From contig JAKSZT010053928.1 of the NCBI GenBank assembly GCA_026826555.1, forward strand, positions 43,087,528 to 43,151,527: a stretch of 64,000 bases of DNA, given 5' to 3'. The translations under genes and the position numbers were made by a program. Position 1 is the stretch's first letter; the number at the start of each line of letters is the position of its first letter. This stretch comes from Tolypeutes matacus. Taxonomy: Eukaryota; Chordata; Mammalia; Cingulata; Chlamyphoridae. This document shows, one piece after another, positions 1 to 10,580 of this stretch. The notes beneath the pieces are model-generated. The model was not told where the DNA came from. It did no database searches and saw only the letters and a list, made by a program, of their open reading frames with translations.

Positions 1-743
1 TCACAGAATTGCAGCTGAGGGCCACAAGGCACAAGATGGTGTTACCTAAAGATGCTTTCCCTTGGGGCTCAGCTGTGGGTGATCAAGGACATGGCAGGGC
101 AAAATGGCAGCCCACTCATCTCTCCCCTCTTGTCTGGGCCTATCTCTTTCAGCTTCGAGCTGCTCCATGGGCCTAGCCTCTTAGGGGCCTCAGTTGCTTC
201 AGCTTCAATTGCTGCCAGATCCTAGACTCCTGCCACATGGCTAGGCAAAATGGCTGCTGGGCTCTGCCTTCTCCCCTCTTTCTCCCTGAGCTCAGCTTTC
301 AATGATCAAGTATATGGTTCATTTCTCCCCAGGCCTCATCTCTTCAGCTTTGGCTGCTCCACTGATTCCAGCCTCCTCCACCGCTCTCTCAGCCTCTCTA
401 TCAGCCTTTTGGGGTTTCTCTGTCTTTCTGCAGCTGTAGGCGATCCTGGAATCCTCTCTCACATGGCAGGGTAAAATGGTAGCTCTCTTTCTCTGTGTTC
501 CATTTATATAAGACTCCAGTAAACGGGTTAGGACCCACCCTGGGTCCTGCAGTCTAATCAAAGGCCCTTAACTGAAGTGATCTAATCAAAAGTGTTCTAT
601 TCCAAAGGTCCCTTGACTGAATCTAACCCCTTTGGTTGTGTGTCCAACCACATACAATCGGTTTACAGGCACAGCTGTAGGTTTACATGGCTTAGCTTAA
701 GAACATAATTTTCTGTGGTCTACAAAAGATTCAAACCGAGACA
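1..743 (-). mobile_element. MaLR/ERVL-like LTR, truncated by window edge
   Basis: Read on the minus strand it starts TGTCTCGGTTTGAATC near 743 and has the layout of a MaLR-type LTR: an 'aagaacataattttctg' 5' motif, a 'cttaactgaag' motif, a TATA-like ttatataa at about 504-512 and a 'gactccagtaa' motif. The same motifs recur in the LTRs at 16515 and 25009, so they are related. The part left of 470 is unusual: a unit containing catggcagggcaaaatgg or a close variant appears three times. The 3' end lies outside the window. Family name not certain; a xenarthran lineage-specific LTR is likely. Confidence 0.6.
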
Positions 744-1261
744 GGATAAGATGTATAACTGTCATCAGAGTCACCACCCCAACCCCCACCCCAAAAAACC
801 ACTTAAGAACCACTGAGAGGCTTCCCAGGAAACTAAGCCAAATGTAATACGATACACAATGAAAGAATCCCAAAGCTAGAAAACCAGGAGGCCCATCTTC
901 TTCCTTCAGGTCAGGTGTGTGGACATTCTTGACTCTCCTTCATTGGCCCCCATTTCCCTATCTCCTAGCCAGGAACTCCTTCTTGGTAAATCCTTTGTAA
1001 GTACAATTTGAAAACTGCACCCAGATTTTCAAAGACGCCATACAAAGATTTTATTCACCTAAAACCATCTCTTCTCTCCCAACATAATCAAGCCCCTGAA
1101 GAGGGAAACTTAAGAGTCCTCAGTCTGCAATTGGTTATCACTACAAAAGACAACTCACTGAAAACTGAACGAATTTAGACTTTTAAAGCTTGGGTTATTT
1201 TGGTTGTGGTCATTCAAATAATGAAAAGTTAAAGTTCTTTCTCATTATTAATGTACTTAAT
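744..1261. other. Unrecognised sequence, no gene seen
   Basis: About 500 bases of moderate AT content. No frame longer than about 60 codons and no repeat that I recognise. It could be ancestral unique DNA. Confidence 0.5.
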
Positions 1262-1366
1262 AATTAATGTCACTGAACAAGCATTTAATTGATCCAAGCT
1301 CTGGGGATGCTCCACAAAAGACATCATCCCTTCCCTCAGGAAGCTCACTGTCCAGGACACAATTTG
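1262..1366 (-). mobile_element. L2 LINE 3' end fragment
   Basis: The order 'aacaagcatttaattga', 'ctctggggatgc', 'ccttccctcaggaagctcac' is the reverse complement of the L2 3' terminus, where gagctcctgagggcaggg is followed by a tail of short repeats. Only about 100 bp remain. Non-coding. Confidence 0.6.
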
Positions 1367-1964
1367 ATTTCCCTCCCCACATTGGCCGCTTTTAGACTTG
1401 TCACAGGGTCTAAATCAAGAATCCATCAGACGACTGTCTAAGGCAGTTGTCCTGCACTTTGAAACCTGATTTGAAACTGACTGCCCAATTCTGGCTCAAG
1501 GATTCCAATGAATACCACCTGGGCTGGCTGTGATGATTAAGGAAGAAAATGTAGGTTAAAGGGCTTTGTAAACTGCAGATCACTTCATATTTCAATGATG
1601 GCCTCTTTCTGCCCAATACATCCCATCTAAGGATTTCTACAGTCTTGATGGGAAAGAAAAGAAATTTTTGGTAAAGCTACATAGATAGACTTTCAAATTT
1701 AAGGAGCCTTAGAAAGCCTTCATTTGGGCCTGGAATACCCACCCCATTATGCCACTATCAGTACAGGAGAAGTGATATGCAGAGTGAGAGGACAATTTGG
1801 AGCAAGTAGACCAAAGGAACAGATAAGAGTGGCTGAAACAGAGATGGGAAGAGGTGCTAGAAGCTTGGAGGATGGACAAATATTGTCCCGAATTTCAAAA
1901 GAAGAAAATCTATGCTGCAGATAGAATTCAAACCCAACAATAAACTTGGGCAAGAGTTCAGAAC
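1367..1964. other. Unrecognised sequence, no gene seen
   Basis: No recognised repeat. Short open frames on both strands (66-68 codons, about 1410-1953) overlap each other and look random. No splice-flanked conserved exon is visible. Confidence 0.5.
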
Positions 1965-2280
1965 TGATTATAATAACAATTGCTAATATACATGGATGCT
2001 TTCATGTGCCAGATTCCATGCTAAGTATTTTCCATGTACTAATTCACTTACACCTCATAAGATATAAGTGTATTCATAAATAAGTTAATATGTGTATAGT
2101 TGTTAGAACCATAACACACATAGTAAGTACTTAATGCACACACACTCTATTATTATCAGCTCCATTTTACAGGTGAGGAAACTGAGGACAGAGAGGTGAG
2201 TTGACTTGCCTAAATGCATGTAGTTACTGAGTGGTCAGTCAAGCTGCCTGATCCCAAAGCCCAGAGGAAAAACATGTTCA
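1965..2280 (+). mobile_element. MIR SINE
   Basis: Plus-strand MIR. The core 'ccattttacaggtgagg' followed by 'aaactgagg', 'agaggt' and 'acttgcc' sits at about 2162-2215, and the upstream arm 'tgtgccagattccatgcta' at about 2005. The two arms are pushed apart by about 90 bp of AT-rich sequence, so the copy carries an internal insertion or expansion. Confidence 0.75.
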
Positions 2281-2321
2281 AGGACTCTTCTACATTTAAA
2301 CTTTTATCATTATTTGAATGA

Positions 2322-2600
2322 CTAACTAAATTCAACAAACATTTTTAAGCACCCATTTTGTGCAAAAGACTCCAAGTTCCAAGAGAAAAGAGATCTGGGT
2401 TATCACTGCAATATCCCAAGTCAATTAATTAGTTGACTGTTCTAGACATTTGGAAGAATATAAATAAGAATTAAGATATGGTACTTCAGATGTTCACAAG
2501 CTAGTGGAAAAGATACCTACTTAAATAGTCTTATGCCTGTCTGGTTGAGATGTAGAACACAGTAGAAGGATGCACTGGGGGCACAGAGGGATGAGAAACC
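2322..2600 (-). mobile_element. L2 LINE 3' fragment, interrupted
   Basis: 'aattcaacaaacattttta' with 'agcacccattttgtgcaa' marks a reversed L2 tail. After a divergent stretch, 'ttcacaagctagtgg' and 'agtagaaggatgcactggg' match the next reversed L2 segments. Heavily diverged. Confidence 0.5.
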
Positions 2601-3028
2601 ATTTCTCTCATGGAGAGATGGTCTGTGCTAGATGTCCTTCACTGAGCGTCAATGCAAGAGAGCTTTGAAGCATAACCCAAAGTAGGGAGGGGATGACATC
2701 CTCTTAGCATAATAAAGCCAGGGTTATTGTTCTGCTGGAAATAGGGTTAAGGTTGTATTAATAGGAGGAACATGAATTTCTTATGTTGACCAGATAGGGA
2801 TCTTTGGAAAGAAAGGAATCCCAGTGGTTGTAATCTATATTTGAGTTCTTATACTTTAGGAGAAAACCAACCAACCCAGCCTAGAGTTAAAGCCCCACCA
2901 TAGGCCCCCAAAATCCTCAGAGCTGGATCTCACCCCTGCATAATACCAGGGAATGAGGTGCCTAGACAGGAATACAATGCCCTGCTTCCTCTGCCACCAC
3001 CATTCCCTCCCCACTCCCCACTTGACTC
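2601..3028. other. Unrecognised sequence upstream of SINE
   Basis: No gene and no repeat recognised. It ends at the first copy of the target-site duplication of the following SINE. Confidence 0.45.
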
Positions 3029-3041
3029 AAGAAAGCTTTGG

Positions 3042-3393
3042 GGAAGCGGATGTGGCTCAAGCAATGAGCTCCTGCCTACCACATGGGAGGTCCCTGGTTC
3101 AGTTCCCGGTACCTCCTAAAGAAGACAGGCAGCTGGTGTGACGGCAGGAAAAGCAAGCTGATGCAACAAGATGATGCAACAAGAGACACAAGAAGAAAAA
3201 CACAATGAGAGACACAACAAAGCAGAGAAAGGAGGTGGCTCGAACAATTAGGTGCCTACCTCCCATATCGGAAGTCCCAGGTTCGGTTCCTGGTGCCTTC
3301 TAAAGAAACAAGGAAGACAAACAGACACAGCAAGGGCAAACAGTAAGGGGGTGGGGAGAAATAAATAAAATAAGTCTTTTTTCAAAAAAAAGA
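3042..3393 (+). mobile_element. DAS-type tRNA-derived SINE, dimeric
   Basis: Two tRNA-like heads in tandem. Head 1 has box A region tggctcaa (3053-3060) and box B ggttcagttcc (3096-3106). Head 2 has tggctcgaac from 3236 and box B ggttcggttcc (3280-3290). The element ends in an AAATA-rich, A-rich tail. A perfect 13-bp target-site duplication, aagaaagctttgg, lies at 3029-3041 and 3394-3406, which fixes both ends and shows L1-style integration. Non-autonomous; transcribed by RNA polymerase III if active. Confidence 0.93.
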
Positions 3394-3406
3394 AAGAAAG
3401 CTTTGG

Positions 3407-4101
3407 AACAATATGTAAAGTCCTTCAGAAAGAAGTTCTTAAACCCCCAACTAATCTCCTAGGAGTGACTGACTATAGTTGATTATGTTGGGGCAGAAAC
3501 ATACCATTTTTCAGAAAACCTGTTTTTCCTAAGTTGTAGCCTTTGAAATGTATGTGCAAATTTTAGGTAGAGCTTCAAAGAAAAGTTCCTAAAAGGCGGG
3601 AGGGCACATTCTCAGCTAGCATGCATTCTTTTGCCCTTCAACCTTCCCCATCTTCCTTCCTCCTGTCTGAAATGCAGACATGGTGGGTGGAGGTATGGCA
3701 GCCCCTTTCCAACCAGGAGAGAAATGCCAAAAGAATAGCAGTCTCAGCTTAAAATCCCTGTGCCACAAAATCACCCTAAGCAGCTGTATACCTAAGGATT
3801 TCTCCTTACATGAGAAAAATTAATTCCTATTATGTTTATGCCATCATTATTTGTTTTTGGTTTTTTTTTTATCTACAGCTGAACTCAAAGCTCAAAGTGG
3901 CTACTGGCTTTCCCTTCTCTAGAGGATGGCTAAAGGTCCACCCTGTGAGAGAGAAAAGAATGGGCCTATCCACCTGTATTCATGAATACACACACACTCA
4001 TATATATATATCCATTGCAAACAAAGTTGGGGTTATGGAAGATGAAGAATTTGTTCTGAAGGACCTATCTAGGAAGCATCTCTGGACTGGGATCGGGGTT
4101 G
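3407..4101. other. Unrecognised sequence, no gene seen
   Basis: Includes a T-run at about 3859 and a short (TA)n near 4000. The 105-codon frame at 3810-4127 runs through the T-rich tract and into the LTR, so I do not treat it as a gene. Confidence 0.5.
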
Positions 4102-4106
4102 GGCTT

Positions 4107-4605
4107 TGTAACAGTTGGCCATTTTGATGTAATTATGAATTTCCAAAAATATAATTAAATCATGCTTGTAAACTGATCTGTTAATCTGGGCATGATTAGG
4201 TTAGGATTAGGGCGTTGATCCCCACCCCTTGGTGGGTGGGAAATCGAATATAAAAGGCAAGGCAAAGGACAGTTGAAGCAGTCTTTTGAGAAGCAGTTTT
4301 GATGTTGGAAAGAAGGCCCCAGGAGAAGAGAAGCAAGCCTTTCGCCTAATCGTCTACAGCTGACCTTGTGGAGGAAACAGGAGCTAAGCCCGGAGAGAAA
4401 TGCAGCCCCGGGAAGAGAGGAATCCCAGAAGTCTGAACCCTGGCAAACGCCGGCAGCTGTCTTGCTCTAACACGTGGCAATGGACTGTGGTGAGAGAAGA
4501 AACTTAATGCTTTATCTGTGGACTTCTACCCCAAATAAATACCCTTTATAAAGACCAACCCATTTTTGGTATTTCACATTAGCACCCCTTTGGCTGACTA
4601 ATACA
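4107..4605 (+). mobile_element. Solo LTR with 5-bp target duplication (ERVL-like)
   Basis: A 499-bp element starts TGTAACAG and ends CTAATACA, the TG...CA ends of a retroviral LTR. It is flanked by exact ggctt copies (4102-4106 and 4606-4610). Inside are a TATA box aatataaaagg (about 4248-4258) and a poly(A) signal AATAAA (4534-4539) about 70 bp before the end, in the correct U3-R-U5 order. No internal retroviral sequence adjoins it, so it is a solo LTR left by recombination. The 5-bp duplication suits class III (ERVL/MaLR). Confidence 0.85.
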
Positions 4606-4639
4606 GGCTTTGACTTGAATAGCCAATAGACCAATATGG

Positions 4640-4850
4640 GAGGGGCAAGAGAGCATATGGAGACAGGAAAGATAGCAGGAGCTAGAGCTAGAAAGTTGAA
4701 TAGGAGCCCCGGCGGAGGGTCATAAATGCCAGTGTGTACTATGTATATAATAAGTTTACAAAGGATTTGAGTAGGAAAAAGTAGCATGATTCATGTGTAT
4801 TTTTGAACATTCTCTCACAGCAGCAGTGAGGATGAAGGATTCAAGCTGGA
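4640..4850 (-). mobile_element. L2 LINE 3' fragment
   Basis: 'gtcataaatgccagtg', 'gtagcatgattcatgtgta' and 'cagcagtgaggatgaagga' follow the order of reversed L2 3' sequence, as in the copies near 53400 and 55495. Old and non-coding. Confidence 0.55.
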
Positions 4851-4864
4851 GACGAGAGACAGTC

Positions 4865-4940
4865 CTGCTGTCTCGCTGCCTACCCAGTGCCCAGCACTGT
4901 GCCGAGCACACAAGAATCACCAAATGGCTAAATAAATGAA
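4865..4940 (+). mobile_element. L2 LINE 3' tail
   Basis: 'gtgcccagcactgtgccga' then 'aaatggctaaataaatgaa' is the forward L2 terminus with its tail repeat. It faces opposite to the L2 piece just upstream. Confidence 0.55.
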
Positions 4941-5029
4941 GGCACAAACAAAACAAGACTAGTTAAGATGCAAGAACTTTTTAGCCTTTGTGGCCAGCGA
5001 GGGTTAACTTTTAAAGAAACAGAAGCTAA

Positions 5030-5290
5030 TCAAATGCTCGAGTTTGGGGAGGGACAGAGCGAGGAAGAAGAGTTCAAGTTGCCATGGATAGTTTCCTAGG
5101 TCCACAGAAATAAGAGGGTGGAGGAAAGGCATTTGGGGAGGGGGGATAGACTGAGCAAAGGTCCTGAGTAAGGGAGGCACATGAGTATGGCTGGGACAGA
5201 GGAAGACTGAGGACAAGGCCCTGCATTGGGCATAAAGTGTATACTGGGAAATAGTGAACACTTTACACTTAGAGCAAGGGCATTGTAGGC
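5030..5290 (-). mobile_element. L2 LINE 3' fragment
   Basis: 'gaggaaaggcatttgggga', 'gagcaaaggtcctgagta' and 'aaggccctgcattgggc' match reversed L2 3' sequence. It probably belongs with the fragment at 4640, with a break between them. Confidence 0.5.
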
Positions 5291-5429
5291 TCCATGCCGG
5301 GTGAGGCTCGCTCACTCACAGAGTCATCTACCTCCAGGCTGGGGGATTTACTAGAATCTTGGGCCATGGCAGACAGAGATAAAGGGTCTGGACGAGAGTC
5401 TTGAGGCAAATACCAGTCTTTCACTAAAC

Positions 5430-5575
5430 TGGACATTTATCAGTCAAAATATACACGGCCAGGTCCTGCCACAGTGCTCTGAATCATAATCTCCTTGGTA
5501 AGGCCTTGTACGTGTGATTCTTTTAAAAGAGAGCAATGATGCCGAGGACCACCCCTGACTAAGAATCACGGACCT
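5430..5575. mobile_element. MER5A-like hAT fragment (tentative)
   Basis: 'aggtcctgccacagtgctc' through 'ctgactaagaatcacgga' resembles MER5-type non-autonomous hAT elements, which carry subterminal 'tgattct' and 'gaaccac' motifs. Ends not resolved. Confidence 0.35.
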
Positions 5576-5639
5576 GGAAGCTTTTGTGGGTAGGAATGGC
5601 AGTCTCGCCCAACCCCAATGCTCTCCAAGTTGCTGGAAG

Positions 5640-5775
5640 TTCTAGTGCAGAGGTCAGCAACTAGAGAGGCAGTAGGTATAGTACAAAGAGCTTGGGAATC
5701 AGACTCTGACTGGAACCCCAGTTCTGTCAGAGCAGTGTGACCTCCATCAGTAAGACACATCTGTAACGGGGTGTC
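5640..5775 (-). mobile_element. MIR SINE fragment
   Basis: 'gagcttgggaatcagactc' then 'cccagttctgtcag' and 'gtgacctcc' is the reversed MIR arm, as in the better copies at 14756 and 17990. Confidence 0.6.
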
Positions 5776-5984
5776 AATGTACCACCAAAAAGGCTCATCT
5801 GAACAAGAACACAGGTGAAAGATGGGGGATTTATTTGGAAGGTGATTCTGGGAAGCCAGAGAGAGGTAGTGAGACAGGGAAGAAGGGAAAACCAACAAAG
5901 ATTCAGTTATTGAGTTGGGTTCCACTGTGGGAAATTGTGGTGCAAACCCCTGGGAGACCTTCAAAAGAAACTGAGTAGACCCTT

Positions 5985-6040
5985 ACTATTGAAAGTGTGG
6001 TCCGTGGGCCAGTACCATCAGCATCACCTGGGAGCAGAAG
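5985..6040 (+). mobile_element. MER5A fragment
   Basis: 'agtgtggtccgtgggccag' followed by 'catcagcatcacctggga' is the end of MER5A. Only about 55 bp remain. Confidence 0.5.
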
Positions 6041-6442
6041 AATCTTGTCCCATGCAGGTAGAAAGAGCATTCTCTCTCCTGCATTGCCAGGATGAGCAGA
6101 CTGCCATGGCTTAGTAAAAATTCCTGAGGAGAAAAAAAAAAAATGGGGGGATCAGTAAGCCCTTGGGGTAGGAAACCTTCATGAGGGGAAAAGCTGATCA
6201 CCAAGGCTGAGGGGATAAGTCATGGGGCACCAAGATCATCTCTTGCTGGAATGGTTACAATGCTTTGTTCATATGGACATTGGGGACATTAAACAAGCTA
6301 TTGTGCACAAAACACTGCAAATACAATGGCTGCCCAATAATTGATTGCTGCCATAATCATAGCTGCAACAACCAAAACCATTTGGAAAGACATACTGTAA
6401 ATAATATGATAATAGCTAGCCCAGTTCCTATCTCTCCAATGC

Positions 6443-6590
6443 CCTAAGATAAAGAGAAGCACATTCTCTGACCTCAAGGGACTTTCAACCTTGATAGGGA
6501 GATAAGGCTTGGGTACATGAAGCAACACAAGATGGTGTCACATGTTATGTAATAACATACTCATAAGTATTACGAAGTGCCCAAATGACT
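6443..6590 (-). repeat. Repeat copy A, paired with 8358-8500
   Basis: About 130 bp match the block at 8358-8500 at roughly 80 percent by eye, including 'gatagggagataag', 'cttgggtacatgaagcaa' and 'cacatgttatgtaataac'. The part with 'acctcaaggga' resembles reversed L2 3' sequence, but the similarity between copies is higher than I expect for two independent L2 copies. Either a local duplication or a younger family. Confidence 0.6.
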
Positions 6591-6965
6591 GCTCACTATG
6601 TGCTAGGCAGCACTGTAAGAGCTATAAAATACGTGTGTTCATGTTTCAACTCATGTGATCTTTACAAGAATCCAATAAAGCAGTGTCTTGGATTCCAGGC
6701 TGCTAAGACAAGTACACACAATAGGTTGCTTAACAATGGGAAATCATTGGCCACATCTTAACTAATAATAGCATCTTCAAAGGTTCCATTTACAAATGGC
6801 CTCACACCCACAGGACCAAGGGTTAGGACCCAAACATGCCTTTTGTGGGGGACATGATTCAATCCCCAGCATGTAGGTACTGTTATTAGCCCCATTTTAC
6901 AGATGAGGAAATCAAGGCACAAAGAGGTGACACGATCTGCCCAGAGGCCACACACTTGACCTCCA
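6583..6965 (+). mobile_element. MIR SINE split by an LTR insertion
   Basis: The left arm (6583-6683) has 'ctatgtgctaggcagcac'. The right arm (6868-6965) has 'taggtactgttattagccc' and 'attttacagatgagg' and continues through 'agaggtgaca'. Between them sits about 185 bp of LTR sequence (6684-6867). Confidence 0.7.
6684..6867 (-). mobile_element. Short MaLR-like LTR inside MIR
   Basis: It begins TGTCTTGGATTCC and ends near 'gacatgattcaatcccc', matching the terminal motifs of the LTRs at 16515 and 25009: 'cacacccacagg' and 'acataattcaatccc' on this strand. At under 200 bp it is far shorter than a full LTR, so most of the middle has been lost. Possible imperfect 5-bp duplication agcag/agcat. Confidence 0.5.
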
Positions 6966-7209
6966 TACTGTCACTAACACTATTTCAGCCCCCTATCACT
7001 GGATGCCTTTCCTGTGGGGGGCTCACAGTTGTGATTTTAGGTGTGTTCACCTTTTCCATGCTTCATTCTCCTTCAGTGTGAGCCAGTTGCCTGACGCTTT
7101 GCTCGTTGAACAGATGGTGTGGTATTGAGGGCTCACTGGGATTACATTTCAGAATAGAGCGGTGGCAACGGCTCCACTGTAGACGTCAGTAGAACCAAAA
7201 CCAGCTCAG

Positions 7210-7400
7210 CTCCTGCCTGCCAAGAGGTCAGGGTGGCAGAATGGACAGCACCCCAGACCAGGAGGCAGGAGCGCTGAGTCTGGCCGCCAACTGAAGTACT
7301 TGAACCATTTGGGTCTCACTATTCTCATCTATAACCCGAAGAGCACCCTAGTGCTCCCTTTAAGCTCTAAATTCTTGCTGTGGGTGACCTGCTTAAGCCC
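7210..7400 (-). mobile_element. MIR SINE
   Basis: 'gtggcagaatggacagcac', 'gaggcaggagcgctgagtc' and 'ctcactattctcatctata' follow the reversed MIR order. Confidence 0.6.
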
Positions 7401-8280
7401 TCTAGTCATCTCACAGCCCTCCTGGGAAGGTAGCTATAATGCACAGTCTGAAAGTAATCAGAGTTTCCTAACCTTATTTGCTATAATGCTCTCTCACCAA
7501 AGACTTAAATATTAATTGTTTAAGAAGCTGCAGACACAGAGTACCACATAATGAAATTTATAAATAGTCTACTGATATCACTTCCCATCTAAATATAAGA
7601 CATTATGTACTTTTAAAAATAATTTCTAATTTTATAGAGCATTTGCACTTGGGCTAGCCTGGCTTTCCATTTCATCCTCTGTAAATGTAATTAATTTGCT
7701 CTCTGTGACCTGATGGGGCCCTCGGCATTCCACTTTATCATTAACATGGTGGAATCATACACACCACTTCTTTCCATGCCACGTTACTTTGCAGCTGCAG
7801 CGACACAATCTTACTGCCAGTGCACAATTTTTTAAAATGGATCAAAGATTCAAAGATCAGAGCCTACTTCCTGAATAGTCATCCTCCAGGTTCCAACTTT
7901 ACAGAAATTCACCCTTTGAAAATACCTGTTGGACAATTTCAGTGCAAACAGAAAAATACCATTCAACAGGCTCCAGGGAATATATTGCCCAACGCGCCCC
8001 ATCCAGTCAGTCCCCCCTTTGTCCACTTGCATTTCTCCTCCGCCCTCAAAGTGAGTGTCCTGACTTGAGTAGAGACTCAGGCCCCTCTCCCCACACACAA
8101 AAAAAAAACAGAAAATGTTGGTGTGAATAGCACATTGTTATAGTCTGCCTATTGCTCTGACTCAAGGACCACAGCTCATTTCATAATCTTCCCCTTCCAC
8201 TCTCCTTTACAATTTTTTTCTTTAAAAAAGACAGGCATCAGCAGGACTCTCAAAGCAATCCCACAGTTGTCTTATAAGCA
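7401..8280. other. Unrecognised AT-rich sequence; candidate conserved non-coding element 7520-7800
   Basis: No gene or repeat recognised. The 7520-7800 part is AT-rich with homeodomain-like sites (attaattg near 7511, gtaattaattt near 7687) and lacks repeat signatures, so it could be constrained non-coding DNA. This is inference only. A short A-run near 8098 ends a C-rich stretch. Confidence 0.3.
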
Positions 8281-8357
8281 TCTAACACTGAGAAGGACAT
8301 GGTGTCCACTCCATGCAAAGCACTGTGGGGTGCACACAGCTCCCACCTCTGTGACAC

Positions 8358-8500
8358 CCTGAGATAAGGAGCAGCACTGTCCCTAACCTCAAGGGACATA
8401 GAACTTTGATAGGGAGATAAGTCTTGGGTACATGAAGCAATACAAAACCGGTACCACATGTTATGTAATAACGCAAAGGCATGAGTATCAGCAAGTGTCC
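8358..8500 (-). repeat. Repeat copy B, paired with 6443-6590
   Basis: Same block as copy A, 1.9 kb away in the same orientation. The flanks (8281-8357 and after 8500) do not obviously continue the match, so any duplication is small. Confidence 0.6.
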
Positions 8501-8505
8501 ACAGG

Positions 8506-10309
8506 CAGAATTTCCCCAACCCTCTTTCCCCCTACTGGGCCTTCATAGTCTTCTCTTGAACCAAAATTATTTGTGTATCATTTAGAACGCTGCACCCTTA
8601 CAACTAGGCAGCAGAGACAAGAACCCTATCTTCTCTGAGCAGCTTGAAAAGAAACAGAAGAGAGCTGGTGCAGTTGAGTGCCTGGCAGAGATATAATAAA
8701 GTACCATTCAAAGTCACAGATTCACCCTCAGCATTTACTGACTTTATTTTAAGAGAAAAGAAGGAAGTGCTCCCCACACTGGAGGTTCTGTAGAACATCC
8801 ATCAGACAGTTTCTAAGAAAAACTGGTATATTCTTGGAACACCTGTGACTCCACGCCCCTCCTGCACCTATGGCAGACATCACTAATCAATGACAGCACC
8901 CTTCCCTGCAGAGCACTGCATCCTTAACACTGTCTCAGCAGAGCACTCCAGGTAGACACTACCATTCTATCAGAATTGCCATGTGAGATGAACCTTCTTT
9001 CTATTCTAGTTTGTGAAAAGGAGTGGGGACACTTGGTGCTACTCTCTGTGTCTCCTCACCTTCCCACAAATACAGCCTGCTCATTCCTACTTCCTAGTCT
9101 TCACTTGTCATGACTTTGTGCTTGAATTTTTTCCCTTCTGTTTTTCTCACAGCAAAGTCAACCTGCAAAACTTGGCTCAAAGTTCATCTTCTCTCAAAAA
9201 GCAGTGTTTCTGCTGTCCCAAGGCTGCTTCTGATACTGTACAATGGAGCCTTATGCTCTCCATTTTTGTTTCATTTTTTTTCTCCTTCTCTACTACATTT
9301 TAACCCTGTTTTTCAAATGTTAAAGCACTGTGTTCAAAAGAAAACTAAAACAGAAAGACACTGGGTATGTAGTCAGGTATCTGGTGAAGAGGGATTTAAT
9401 ATTCTTTTTCTAAAATTTCAGTCAAAGAGTTGTTATTTGGGGGGCAACTTGCAGTTTTGGTTTTTAGAAGCAGAGGTTGTCATTTCTTTTGGAGCCCACC
9501 TCCTTTATTTGGGATGTTCATATGCCTTTCAGTTGCATTAATGGAAGACAAGTAACAACCCATTGTCCTTGAAGGGAACTGTGAGGTCTCCTTAAGTTTA
9601 CATGCATGTGCTACAGAAAGTTATCTGTAAAATGGGTGAATCCCAAGCTTGACTATGCTCATGAAAGCAGAAGAAAAATGACTTTTCCCAGGGAGATATT
9701 CATACAGGACTGTCAGCTCTGTCCATTCCCTACTCCCAATGGGTTTACTTAAGAGTAGACACCTAGGACTTTGGGAAATGTCTGGGTCCACCTGTTTGGG
9801 TCATGGAGTCTATCTTTAGTTAGACTTTGGTGGGGGACAAGGGGAATGTGTAGAGGACTGTGCCTGGGCTTGGAGCAAATCAGTAGGGGCTAGTCCTTCC
9901 GACAGCATCCTGAAGATCTGGGACCAGGGTGGTAGGGGCGGCAACGGATGGAGGAGTCTCCCACAGAACCAGACTACCCAGGATTCATGAGAACCGCAGA
10001 GTGGAGAGCAGGTCCTTGGGCAGACTCATAAACAGGCTGACATCAGGGACAGGGGAGGCACCCTGAAGGTGCCCAAGAATATTCTGAGAGAAGAACCACA
10101 GGAAAATTAACTTCTCCATATTTATTCAATGGGAGTGGTGGGGTTCGAGCCATGTTAATTGACTATTAAGAGAGAGATGATTGTGTGTCAGAAGCCTCTG
10201 CTGGCGATCTGCTTCGAATAAGCAACAAAGATCTGGAGTCCCACCTATATGGACCCTCTCTCTTCTTTTCACTCTCCCTTTCCTAAAGAGCTCAAACTAA
10301 AAACCATAA
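8506..10309. other. Long unrecognised stretch, no gene seen
   Basis: 1.8 kb without a repeat I can name. A 143-codon frame at 9110-9541 (plus) is rich in Leu, Phe and Ser from T-rich DNA and resembles no known protein. 9540-10100 is more GC-rich but has no CpG island. Confidence 0.45.
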
Positions 10310-10455
10310 ATTCTAACCCAACTCCCTCATTTTATATTTAAAAGAAACAGGTCACAGTGAGATAGAGAAACTAGTTCAAGAACATACTCCACGTCTAAAG
10401 CAAAGGAACGGCACCCATCTCCTGACTCCCGTGCCAATGCTCTCTCCAATTCAGC
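10310..10455 (+). mobile_element. MIR-like SINE fragment
   Basis: 'ctccctcattttatattta', 'aaactagttcaaga' and 'catctcctgactcc' follow plus-strand MIR order, with many changes. Confidence 0.45.
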
Positions 10456-10580
10456 ATACGTCCTTTCAAATCAACTCAGCAACAAGTCTTCACTGAACGT
10501 CAACACTGAGCCCAGTCCTACGCTAGTACTTAATGGAAAATTCAGACTGTCAGAATCAGTGCCTACCCCCCAGGAAGCTT
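10456..10580 (-). mobile_element. L2 LINE 3' end
   Basis: 'caacaagtcttcactgaa', 'gcctacccccca' and 'ggaagcttatagtcatat' mark a reversed L2 terminus. Confidence 0.6.

Noticed and set aside
9110..9541. 143-codon plus frame
   Set aside because: Composition follows T-rich DNA, a second overlapping frame is equally open, and no domain or start context supports it.
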